Of a DNA stretch of 11,582 nt, positions 4,989-11,582 are shown in pieces. A model generated the notes under the pieces. The model saw only the letters and a list, made by a program, of their open reading frames with translations. It was not told the DNA's origin and searched no databases. The position numbers and the translations under genes were made by a program. The first letter of the stretch is position 1. Every line of letters begins with the position of its first letter. Source of the stretch: Vulcanimicrobiota bacterium (GTDB taxonomy: Bacteria > Vulcanimicrobiota > Vulcanimicrobiia > Vulcanimicrobiales > Vulcanimicrobiaceae); contig JAFARW010000090.1 in NCBI GenBank assembly GCA_019245275.1, positions 1 to 11,582 on the forward strand, written 5' to 3'.

Positions 4989-6830
4989 TGGATCTTAGGG
5001 GCGCTCCTGTGGGCCCTTGTGCAGGCGGTCGCCCAGGCGCAGCCCGCCACGCCGCTAATTGTCGGCTCCCTGCGCGACCAAAGCGGTGCCCCGATTTCGG
5101 GGGCTCGCGTCCGGGCCCTGGATGCCCGCGGTTCCACCATCGCCTCCGCTCAAAGCGGTGACGACGGAACCTTTGCGCTGACCGCCTCGGCGGCAGCGGC
5201 GGTACGGGTCGAGTGCGACTACTGCCTGCCGATGACGTTGCACCCCGATCCGGCGCAGCCTCTCGCAATCGTCGTGCACCGCTTTCTGGCGGTCATGCAA
5301 CGTGAACCGTCGCGATCGGACATCGCGGCGCTTCCATACACGCACGCCGAGTCGGTGTTAAGCCTCAAGCCGTACACGGTGCTCGATGAGTCGCGTAGCA
5401 TCGTGCCTGGATCCTATGTCTCCGATCGCGGCCTTGCAGCCGGCGGCGGGCTCCTCTTGGACGGTGGCATACCCGTTTACGACGTGACGGCGAATCAATC
5501 GCCGTTCATCAGCTTGCCGTCACGCGCTGCGCAAACGGTCTCGCTAAACGATGCCGGCTTCGCCTTCCGCTACGGTGACCACGCCGATGGCGGAATTGCC
5601 GGCTTTGATACTCAGAATCAAAATCGCAACGCGCTAGCAATCGTGGGCAGCGACAGAATTCTCCAAGCCGGGTCCAGCTCGCCAAACTTTTCGTCCGGCG
5701 TCTTCTTTTCGAACGACGAATTCGAAACGCGCCAGCGATTCAATTCAACGCTCAATTTGTTTTCAGGGACCACGAGTTTCGGCGCAACGATCTTGACCGA
5801 GCGTGGCTCCTTCGCGCCCGATCAATTTTCAAACCTCGCTTCGAGCTTCAGTGCGTTGCGGCTCTCAGCGGAACGCACGCAGGCACAACGATTGTACGGA
5901 CAATTGATCCTGGATCGCGGTAGTTACGGCGCGAACTTTTCGGGAAGCGAAACGAGCGCCGATTGGAATGATATCAACGCGCGCGCAGGCGTCGAGAGTA
6001 TCTCCGCGGCGCCGATTTTTCTGGAGGCGTCATTCCATCGCGCGAGCGGCGTTTGGTCGGCGCCGGCGCCATTACCGACGATTGACGGTTCGTTGACTCA
6101 AACGCAACTTTCCGCGGGCATCACGTCGCACAGTACGCAAAGCGATTTCCTGGCGGGCGTCTCCGCCTTTGGCATCGCCTACAACGGCGGCCCGACGCAA
6201 TTTGACTATGCCGTGAACACCTCGCCCGCTGCGACGAGTCTTGTGACACCGTCGCTGGACTATCGTTGGCATGCGGGTTCTCACTGGTCGCTCGATTCGG
6301 TGATTGCTTCGACTTTTCGGCTGCCGACGTTCTTGGGACGCTACGGCATGGCTCCCGTTGCGGATGTGGTTTCGTACGATCGCAACGCGCTCTTTCAAGA
6401 GACGATTGAATACACCGATCTCAGTCGTGTGCGGGCTTCGTTGACGGCGTACCGGGAGCGAACAAACGGTTTGGACAACGGCGTCGTCTCGGGTGCGGGC
6501 GCTTCCCTTGCGTGGGGCCTCTCCGCGCATTGGAGCCTGCGAACTTGGTTCTTGCGTGACACCGACACGACCGTTCAGGCCATGCCGTACGTTCAAACCG
6601 CTTCGCCCGTTCCCGTTGCGAGCGTCGGCTCGATTTGGTTAACGTACGAAAACGAAAGTTACGTGAGGGCCGACCTCATATTCCGGCGCGACCTTGTTGA
6701 CGATGTCGGATTTAACCATTTCGACGGCTCGCTATTCGTTCCGATCGGCGCAAACAGCCATCTGTTCATCGGTTCCGAAGTAAGGCAGAAGCGACGCTCA
6801 TTCGATTTTGGCTTGCGCTTCGATCGATGA
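4980..6830 (+). CDS. TonB-dependent-receptor-like outer-membrane protein
   Basis: Outer-membrane protein of 616 aa. The GTG at 4980 gives a good signal peptide (residues 1-20: Lys2, hydrophobic core, cleavage AQA/QPA). Residues about 25-90 form a carboxypeptidase-regulatory-like (beta-sandwich) domain with GSLRDQSGAPISGARV and DGTFAL, ending in a CxxC pair (Cys79, Cys82). A reduced plug-like region follows (about 115-210, with VSDRGL, LLLDGGIPVYD and YGDHADGGI). The rest is an alternating-pattern barrel ending in FDFGLRFDR. It is shorter than classical receptors of 650-900 aa, and I see no clear TonB box, so TonB energisation is uncertain. A longer frame opens at 4701 and an in-frame ATG lies at 4944, but both run across the divergent gene, so GTG 4980 is preferred; its ribosome site (GAAGAA) is weak. 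The substrate is unknown. Divergence from a copper-protein run hints at metal or metallophore uptake (inference). Confidence 0.82.
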   Translation: MKGWILGALLWALVQAVAQAQPATPLIVGSLRDQSGAPISGARVRALDARGSTIASAQSGDDGTFALTASAAAAVRVECDYCLPMTLHPDPAQPLAIVVHRFLAVMQREPSRSDIAALPYTHAESVLSLKPYTVLDESRSIVPGSYVSDRGLAAGGGLLLDGGIPVYDVTANQSPFISLPSRAAQTVSLNDAGFAFRYGDHADGGIAGFDTQNQNRNALAIVGSDRILQAGSSSPNFSSGVFFSNDEFETRQRFNSTLNLFSGTTSFGATILTERGSFAPDQFSNLASSFSALRLSAERTQAQRLYGQLILDRGSYGANFSGSETSADWNDINARAGVESISAAPIFLEASFHRASGVWSAPAPLPTIDGSLTQTQLSAGITSHSTQSDFLAGVSAFGIAYNGGPTQFDYAVNTSPAATSLVTPSLDYRWHAGSHWSLDSVIASTFRLPTFLGRYGMAPVADVVSYDRNALFQETIEYTDLSRVRASLTAYRERTNGLDNGVVSGAGASLAWGLSAHWSLRTWFLRDTDTTVQAMPYVQTASPVPVASVGSIWLTYENESYVRADLIFRRDLVDDVGFNHFDGSLFVPIGANSHLFIGSEVRQKRRSFDFGLRFDR

Positions 6831-6834
6831 GTTG

Positions 6835-7429
6835 CTAGTTACGCTGGTAGTTGACGATCACAAGCGGCCGCTCGCGGGACGATGTATTTCGCGTTCCGGA
6901 ATGGAGGATGTGGCCGCTAAAGACCAGCGCGTCGCCTGACTTCAATCGCGGAACGATTTCATTCGGGTGGCGTTGGCTCGGCGATTTGGCTTGAAAGCGG
7001 TCGAACTCGCGATGCGATCCCGGGACGAGCCGTGTTCCACCGTTTGAAGCGTCGACGTCGCAAAGTGCGATGAAAACGTTTGCGACGGCCCATTGACCGA
7101 TCGGAACCGGTTCCGGCCAATCGGCATGCAGCGTTTGCGCCGTGCCCGGGCCGAGGACTGCGATACGATATGCGGCGTGAATAGCTCGGGCCGAGATGCG
7201 TTTCGAGTAATCGGGCGACGGCTGGATCGTCGAGACGTTCGACAATCTCGCGGACATCGGTTTCGAGATTCGGCAAGTTGATCGTGCCTTTTGCGCCGGC
7301 GATGAACTCCGGGCTGCTTCGCACTCGCGCGAGCCGAGCGTCAATTCGTTTCTTCGTGGACTCGACGAGCGCGGCGTCGATTAAGACGGGCACGATCGTG
7401 TACCCGTCCTCCTCGAACCGCGCTTGCAC
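6835..7429 (-). pseudogene. Phytanoyl-CoA dioxygenase (PhyH)-like protein, frameshifted
   Basis: Fe(II)/2-oxoglutarate dioxygenase-like gene split between two frames. The first part starts at GTG 7429, one base after the pnp stop, and carries the typical N-terminus FEEDGYTIVPVLIDAA through to ETHLGPSYSRRISYR. The second part, in another frame from about 7164, continues LGPGTAQTLHADW, GGTRLVPGSHREF and SGHILHSGTRN to the stop at 6835. The iron facial triad is complete across the frames: the HxD pair (His codon 7126-7128, Asp 7120-7122) and distal His (6901-6903); Arg residues in SSRERP may bind 2-oxoglutarate. The span of 595 nt is 3n+1, so one surplus base somewhere near 7156-7185 would explain the break. 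Without it the product would be 197 aa, short for PhyH proteins. The reading is either a recent pseudogene or a sequencing/assembly error. As written, the first frame runs on to 6959 without the iron ligands. The substrate is unknown. Confidence 0.82.
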
Positions 7430-7430
7430 G

Positions 7431-9644
7431 TTACTCGGGGCGGCGGCGCCGGCGCATGCGGGTTGGGCCGCCTGCGGTTCGATCGCGGGGCGGCGGCCGG
7501 CGCGCAATGAAGTCCGATTCGCCATTGCCGCTCGTTCCGCCTAAGACCGCCTTACGCGAGAGATTGATGCGGCCCTTATCGTCGATCTCAACGACCTTGA
7601 CCATGATCTCGTCACCGATCTTGACCGCATCTTCAACCCGCTCGATGCGTGTCGGCGCGAGTTGACTGATGTGCACGAGGCCTTCCTTGCCCGGCAAGAT
7701 CGCGACAAAGGCGCCGAAGTTCATCAGCCGCGTTACCGTTCCCAAGTAAGTCTCGCCGACGACAACGTCCTTCGTCAGCGATTCGACGATTTCGCGGGCT
7801 TTTTCGCCCGCTTCGCCGTCAACTGAGGTGATGTAGACTCGGCCATCGTCTTCGATGTCGATCTTGACGCCGGTGTCGGCGATAATCTTGTTGATGACTT
7901 TGCCACCCGGTCCAATGACGTCTTTGATCTTGTCGGGATTGATTTGCAAAATCATCATGCGCGGCGCAAACTTTGAAAGCTGCTCGCGCGGTCCGGCAAT
8001 CGTTTCTTTTAGCTTCTCGATGATGAACAGACGCGATTGCTTCGCCTGCGCCATCGCTTCGCGCATGATCTCTGTCGTCACGCCGGCTACCTTGATGTCC
8101 ATTTGGACGGCCGTGATGCCATCTTTGGTACCCGCGACTTTGAAGTCCATCTCGCCGAGCGCATCTTCGAGGCCCTGAATGTCCGTCAAGATCGTATAGC
8201 GCTGATCTTTGAGGATCAGGCCCATCGCGACACCGGCGACGTGCTCTTTGATCGGCACGCCGGCATCCATCAACGCGAGCGTACTGCCGCAGACGGACGC
8301 CATCGACGACGATCCATTCGATTCGAGGATCTCGCTGACAAGGCGTAGCGTGTATGGAAAATCTTCCTCTTTCGGCAAGACCGGCACGAGCGCGCGTTCG
8401 GCTAGATTCCCATGTCCGATTTCGCGCCGTCCGGGACCGCGCATCGGACGCGTCTCACCAACCGAGTATGGCGGGAAGTTGTAGTAGTGCATGTAGCGCT
8501 TGTTGCCCGAGTCGAGCAGGACGTCGACTCGTTGCGCATCAGAGATTGAACCGAGCGTTGCGGCGGTGAAGACTTGCGTCTGCCCGCGCGTGAAGATGGC
8601 CGAGCCGTGGACGCGCGGCACGTACCCGACTTTGCTCCAAATCTCGCGGATCTCGTCGGGCTTGCGGCCGTCGGGACGGCGCTTCTCATCGACGACCATC
8701 GTGCGCAGCTCTTCCTCTTGCATCGCTTTGATGATCTTCTCGAAATCGGGATTCTTCGGATCTTCGAGCAGCGCGCGTAGGTCCGGAGCTGAATCACCCA
8801 AACGTGAGATTGCTTCATCGCGTTTGATCCGATCGAAGGCTGCGTTGCGTTCGCCTTTCTCGACGATGCGCATCGCGCTTGCGACCTCGGAAGCGAACAT
8901 CTTGTGCACCCACTGATCGAGATCGCTGTTGACGTGCAGAACCGGATACTCGCGCTTTGGCTTGCCGGCTTTCTTCGCCAGCTCATCGATTGCGGCTACG
9001 ATTTTCTTGATGTTGTCGTGGGCGAACTCGACGGCGCCGAGAAAATCTTCCTCGGCGACCTCTCTTGCGCTGCCTTCGACCATCATCACGGCGTCCGCGG
9101 TTCCGGCAACAACGATCTCCATGCCGCCCGTTTCGTATTCAGGCAAGCGCGGATTGATCACATAGTTGCCGGTTTCATCGCGTCCGACGCGAACCGCAGC
9201 GACGGTTTTTTCAAACGGGATGTCGGAGACAGCGAGCGCTGCGCCCGCGGCACAGACACCAAGCACATCGGGATCGAGAAGCGGATCGGTTGAAAGGACG
9301 GTTGCGACGACTTGCACGTCGTTGCGAAAACCATCCGGAAAAAGCGGGCGAATCGGTCGATCGATCTGCCGCGATGAAAGCACGGCATGCTCTGATGGCC
9401 GTCCTTCGCGCTTGATATAACCGCCGGGAATTTTGCCGGCGGCATACATCTTCTCTTCGAAATCGCATGTTAACGGAAAAAAATCGATGCCTTCACGCGG
9501 TTTATCGGACGCGGTGACGGCACAAAGTACGACGTCTTGATCGCCGTAGCGGACGAGGGCTGACCCATTGGCTTGTTTTGCAAGTTCGCCGGTCTCAATG
9601 ACCAGGGTGCGCCCGCCCATCTCTAACGAGACGGATTCTGGCAC
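7431..9644 (-). CDS. pnp: Polyribonucleotide nucleotidyltransferase (PNPase)
   Basis: Phosphorolytic 3'-5' exoribonuclease of 737 aa, a cytoplasmic RNA-decay enzyme that acts as a trimer. The first RNase PH domain (about 10-145) has FFPLTCDFEEKMYAAGK and SSRQIDRPIRPLF. An alpha-helical linker domain follows (about 205-320). The second, catalytic RNase PH domain (about 325-545) has GPGRREIGHGNLAERAL (His411) and the acidic pair Asp494/Asp500 in DALGEMD. The KH domain has the GPGG loop (578-581) and an S1 domain covers about 629-697. The C-terminal tail (700-737) is Arg/Pro-rich and ends in a run of arginines, which may add RNA affinity. Length is slightly above the usual 700-715 aa. The start is GTG at 9644, with AGGAG 5 nt upstream. 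Unlike the common rpsO-pnp order, the gene upstream is a VOC protein; a PhyH-like frame starts one base after the stop. Confidence 0.98.
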   Translation of the reverse strand: MPESVSLEMGGRTLVIETGELAKQANGSALVRYGDQDVVLCAVTASDKPREGIDFFPLTCDFEEKMYAAGKIPGGYIKREGRPSEHAVLSSRQIDRPIRPLFPDGFRNDVQVVATVLSTDPLLDPDVLGVCAAGAALAVSDIPFEKTVAAVRVGRDETGNYVINPRLPEYETGGMEIVVAGTADAVMMVEGSAREVAEEDFLGAVEFAHDNIKKIVAAIDELAKKAGKPKREYPVLHVNSDLDQWVHKMFASEVASAMRIVEKGERNAAFDRIKRDEAISRLGDSAPDLRALLEDPKNPDFEKIIKAMQEEELRTMVVDEKRRPDGRKPDEIREIWSKVGYVPRVHGSAIFTRGQTQVFTAATLGSISDAQRVDVLLDSGNKRYMHYYNFPPYSVGETRPMRGPGRREIGHGNLAERALVPVLPKEEDFPYTLRLVSEILESNGSSSMASVCGSTLALMDAGVPIKEHVAGVAMGLILKDQRYTILTDIQGLEDALGEMDFKVAGTKDGITAVQMDIKVAGVTTEIMREAMAQAKQSRLFIIEKLKETIAGPREQLSKFAPRMMILQINPDKIKDVIGPGGKVINKIIADTGVKIDIEDDGRVYITSVDGEAGEKAREIVESLTKDVVVGETYLGTVTRLMNFGAFVAILPGKEGLVHISQLAPTRIERVEDAVKIGDEIMVKVVEIDDKGRINLSRKAVLGGTSGNGESDFIARRPPPRDRTAGGPTRMRRRRRPE

Positions 9645-9649
9645 AAGTA

Positions 9650-9654
9650 CTCCT
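9650..9654 (-). promoter_or_regulatory. Ribosome binding site of pnp, preceded by an A-rich leader
   Basis: The minus strand reads AGGAG, 5 nt before the GTG at 9644, which fixes that start. The 30 or so bases upstream are strikingly A-rich for this genome (AATTAAAGC, AAAAAGC, AATAAAAAAT). That could be a promoter -10 region or an unstructured ribosome-loading leader, but I cannot assign hexamers with confidence. The 76-nt gap to the VOC gene holds no clear terminator. Confidence 0.7.
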
Positions 9655-9720
9655 ATTTTTTATTGCTTTTTGCTTTAATTGAACCGCGCGAGGTTCGGGC
9701 GCGGCGTCCGTTTGCCCTGG

Positions 9721-10167
9721 TTAAACCGTGAGGGCCTCGAGCGGAACGTCGCGGGTACGCTGGGCAAAGGTCCATTGATGACCTTCGGGATCGCTCGCTT
9801 GATAAGAGCGATCGCCCCATGGCCGGTCGTCGAGCGGCATAACGATTTTTGCGCCGGCAGCTTTCGCGCGTGCATAGTGATCGTCCACATTATCGATGTA
9901 GACGTAGAGCAGCGAACTGACACCCTGGCGCGGGCTCCCTCCGTGAATTGAGGGCGTTCCGATTGTAATCAAGCCGTCCTCGACCTCAATCTGGGCGCGC
10001 TGAACGCTGCCGTCGGGTCCGCGGTGCACTACAGCGCGTTCGCGAAATCCGAAGGCGCGAATGAGCCACGCCATCGCGGCGCCGGGATCGTCGTAGATCA
10101 AGTGTGGGCGAATGCGCGGCCCGTCTTTGGGCGGATTCGCGACGGTGTTTTCGGGCTCGACTGCCAT
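9721..10167 (-). CDS. VOC-superfamily (glyoxalase/PhnB-like) protein
   Basis: Small cytoplasmic protein of 148 aa, the normal length for a single-chain VOC protein with two beta-alpha-beta-beta-beta modules. The first module (about 20-70) begins RPHLIYDDPGAAMAWLIRAFGF; the second (about 83-138) has LLYVYIDNVDDHYARAKAAGA and the C-terminal DDRPWGDRSYQASDPEGHQW, typical of the PhnB-like branch. Members include glyoxalases, bleomycin-resistance proteins and dioxygenases, so no reaction can be named; the first-module position has His23 and the end of module 2 has GH, which may contribute metal ligands. Transcribed towards pnp with a 76-nt gap, so the two may be co-transcribed. ATG at 10167 has no clear Shine-Dalgarno sequence, and a -10-like element lies just 8 nt upstream. 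Confidence 0.9.
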   Translation of the reverse strand: MAVEPENTVANPPKDGPRIRPHLIYDDPGAAMAWLIRAFGFRERAVVHRGPDGSVQRAQIEVEDGLITIGTPSIHGGSPRQGVSSLLYVYIDNVDDHYARAKAAGAKIVMPLDDRPWGDRSYQASDPEGHQWTFAQRTRDVPLEALTV

Positions 10168-10175
10168 GGCTCTTA

Positions 10176-10181
10176 CTTATA
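10176..10181 (-). promoter_or_regulatory. Candidate -10 box for the VOC gene (near-leaderless)
   Basis: The minus strand reads TATAAG (5 of 6 matches to TATAAT), and 8 nt separate it from the ATG at 10167. Transcription starting 7 nt downstream would leave a leader of about one base. TTGCGC (10200-10205) sits 18 bp upstream as a partial -35 (first three bases match). This is the same geometry as at 4953-4958. Confidence 0.4.
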
Positions 10182-10246
10182 GCACGCGTGTTTGTAGCGG
10201 CGCAACGTCGAACGGTGCCGGCGACGAGATCGTCAAAGGAAGACGC

Positions 10247-10792
10247 ATGACGATCGAGATTTGGAACGTCATCTTTTCTGCGGCGACGTTCATCGTCATC
10301 GCGGTTACGGCGGTTGCGGCGACGATTCAATTGCGCCATCTGCGCGCGAGCAATCAACTGACTGCGCTTGTGACGCTGCTAGAAGATTGGCAGAAGCCGG
10401 AGATGCAATCGTGGGTGCAATTCGTGCGCGGCGATGGGTTAGCACGACGGCTTCAAGATCCGGACTACTTGGGCACCCTTTCGGAGACGGGAGGCGACAG
10501 GGTGCTTCATCCGTGGCTTCACATTTGCGACTACTACGAGCAGTTGGGATCTTATGTAAAGTACGGTCTTGTTGACAAGCCGTCATTTTTCGATGTTAGC
10601 AGCATAACGGTGAGCTCGCTGTATAGAGCGCTTCGGCCGTGCATCGAACGTTTGCGCGAGGTTCGGAACAACCGCGTGCTCTTTGAGAACTTCGAGTATC
10701 TTGCCGTCGAAGCTTTGCTTTGGATCAAGGCACATCCAAATGGAGCATATCCGGCCGGAGTTGTCCACTATGATGAACTTGTGAGGCGATGA
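10247..10792 (+). CDS. DUF4760-family membrane-anchored protein
   Basis: Protein of 181 aa that I recognise as resembling DUF4760, a family without known function. One transmembrane helix lies at about residues 5-26, followed by a cytoplasmic helical body. Conserved-looking features are IQLRHLRASNQL just after the membrane, a Trp-containing segment LLEDWQKPEMQ, CDYYEQLGSYVKYGL, and the end piece NFEYLAVEALLWIKAHPNGAYP. The start is ATG at 10247, because AAGGA lies 6 nt upstream and the membrane helix follows at once; the frame is open back to 10112, but that would overlap the divergent VOC gene. Its TGA overlaps the ATG of the gamma-glutamyltransferase gene as ATGA, so the two are probably translationally coupled and co-transcribed. 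No catalytic motif is visible. Confidence 0.8.
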   Translation: MTIEIWNVIFSAATFIVIAVTAVAATIQLRHLRASNQLTALVTLLEDWQKPEMQSWVQFVRGDGLARRLQDPDYLGTLSETGGDRVLHPWLHICDYYEQLGSYVKYGLVDKPSFFDVSSITVSSLYRALRPCIERLREVRNNRVLFENFEYLAVEALLWIKAHPNGAYPAGVVHYDELVRR

Positions 10793-11582
10793 AGATCGTC
10801 ACGCGCGGTCTAACGACCGCTTTCTGCCTCGTCATGTTGCAGTCGCAATCGCTTGCCGCGTCGCCCGGTGCTCGCCATGGCATGGTTGTCACGGACCAGC
10901 ACTACGCATCTCAAGTCGGACTCAATGTGCTTCGTCAGGGCGGCAATGCGGTTGATGCGGCCGTCGCGGTCGGCTACGCGTTGGCAGTTGTCGATCCATG
11001 CTGCGGCAACATCGGTGGCGGCGGCTTCATGCTCTTGCGTTTGGCCAATGGGCGCGAAAAGTTCGTCGACTTTCGGGAGAAAGCGCCGCTTGCGGCGCGG
11101 CCTAATCTTTTTCTGGACTCGCTCGGCAACGTAATCCCTGGAGCGAGTACCAAATCATATCTCGCAGTCGGCGTTCCGGGGACGGTTGCGGGCTTGGAAT
11201 ACGCGCGCAATCACTATGGCACCAAATCGCGTGCGGCGTTGATGGCCCCCGCGATTGCGCTTGCGCGTAATGGATACGTTCTCGACGCCGGCGACGTCAG
11301 GGTCTTCGATTCATCGCTGGCGGGCCTCGATGCGTCGCCGGCTGCGCGCGCCGCCTTTACGCATAACGGACGAGCATACGGCGTTGGCTCTCGCCTCCGC
11401 GAGGCGCAGCTTGCCCGCACGCTGAGAGCCATTTCCGAAAACGGGCCCGATGCGTTTTATCGTGGACGAATTGCGCGAGAGATTGTCTCGGCGAGTCGTG
11501 CGCACGGAGGCATTCTGACGCTTCGCGATTTTTCGACGTATCGCGTCGATGAATCGGCGCCGGTACACTGCCGCTATCGCGG
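10789..11582 (+). CDS. ggt: Gamma-glutamyltransferase, N-terminal part (cut by window edge)
   Basis: Exported Ntn-hydrolase precursor that cleaves or transfers gamma-glutamyl groups, for example from glutathione, usually in the periplasm. 264 codons are visible with no stop; the frame continues past 11582. The signal peptide covers about residues 1-23 (Lys2, Arg6, hydrophobic core, cleavage near SLA/ASP). Family motifs are GGNAVDAAVA (51-60), GNIGGGGFMLLRL (73-85), VDFREKAP (93-100, whose Arg96 matches the residue that binds the substrate's alpha-carboxylate), and VGVPGTVAGL at about 127-136. The catalytic Thr that starts the small subunit after autocleavage lies beyond the window, so activity cannot be judged. 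ATG at 10789 overlaps the TGA of the DUF4760 gene. The paired Cys71/Cys72 before GNIGGGG is worth noting. Confidence 0.95.
   Translation, partial: MKIVTRGLTTAFCLVMLQSQSLAASPGARHGMVVTDQHYASQVGLNVLRQGGNAVDAAVAVGYALAVVDPCCGNIGGGGFMLLRLANGREKFVDFREKAPLAARPNLFLDSLGNVIPGASTKSYLAVGVPGTVAGLEYARNHYGTKSRAALMAPAIALARNGYVLDAGDVRVFDSSLAGLDASPAARAAFTHNGRAYGVGSRLREAQLARTLRAISENGPDAFYRGRIAREIVSASRAHGGILTLRDFSTYRVDESAPVHCRYR

Noticed and set aside
6072..6596. Antisense open frame of 174 codons within the receptor gene.
   Set aside because: Low-complexity, Arg-rich translation without a ribosome site or recognisable domain; the sense frame is a coherent barrel.
7141..7200. Programmed +1 frameshift in the PhyH-like gene.
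   Set aside because: No stop codon follows at the shift point, there is no recognised slippery site, and the family is not known for recoding; mutation or sequence error is simpler.
9681..9696. Small hairpin GAACC-6-GGTTC between the VOC and pnp genes as a terminator.
   Set aside because: Only a 5-bp stem, and the minus-strand sequence after it is A-rich rather than T-rich.
10183..10190. 8-bp palindrome CACGCGTG in the VOC/DUF4760 divergent region as an operator.
   Set aside because: Single short GC-rich palindrome, expected by chance in DNA of this composition, with no second site.
10206..10226. CGTCG/CGACG inverted repeat in the DUF4760 leader as a regulatory hairpin.
   Set aside because: Only 5-bp arms with an 11-nt loop; too weak to claim.

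Overview
The window is gene-dense, moderately GC-rich DNA (roughly 55-60% GC by eye) from a bacterium with an outer membrane. It encodes a TonB-dependent-receptor-like barrel, a probable haem-bearing outer-membrane barrel, a lipoprotein and several secreted proteins. The combination of short TonB receptors with an N-terminal carboxypeptidase-regulatory domain, DUF4760 and possibly leaderless genes reminds me of uncultured soil lineages such as Candidatus Eremiobacterota (WPS-2). That is an impression, not a demonstrated placement. No rRNA, tRNA, CRISPR array, transposase, phage gene or attachment site was seen.

Region 1 (43-4945, minus strand) is a run of seven genes that reads leftward from a promoter near 4955. 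In order of transcription they are: a small secreted protein of 85 aa, a secreted TPR protein, a SCO1/SenC copper chaperone, a lipoprotein cupredoxin with an apparent type 1 copper site, a CxxCH protein with a probable outer-membrane barrel, and an OmpR-type response regulator with its sensor kinase. Spacing is tight: 6 nt, 64 nt with a hairpin, a 1-nt overlap, an 11-nt overlap, 22 nt, and a 4-nt overlap. The gene set suggests an envelope copper/electron-transfer module with its own two-component control.

Region 2 (4946-6830) holds a compact divergent promoter of about 34 bp, with a nearly symmetric -10 element and a 7-bp inverted repeat. Facing right from it is the TonB-dependent-receptor-like gene.

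Region 3 (6835-10167, minus strand) reads leftward through a VOC/glyoxalase-like gene, pnp (PNPase), and a phytanoyl-CoA dioxygenase-like gene that starts one base after the pnp stop and is broken by a single-base frameshift.

Region 4 (10168-11582, plus strand) holds a DUF4760 membrane protein whose stop codon overlaps the start of a gamma-glutamyltransferase gene that runs off the right edge. Bases 1-42 show nothing I can support. The longest stretches outside genes are the 76-79 nt gaps flanking the VOC gene.
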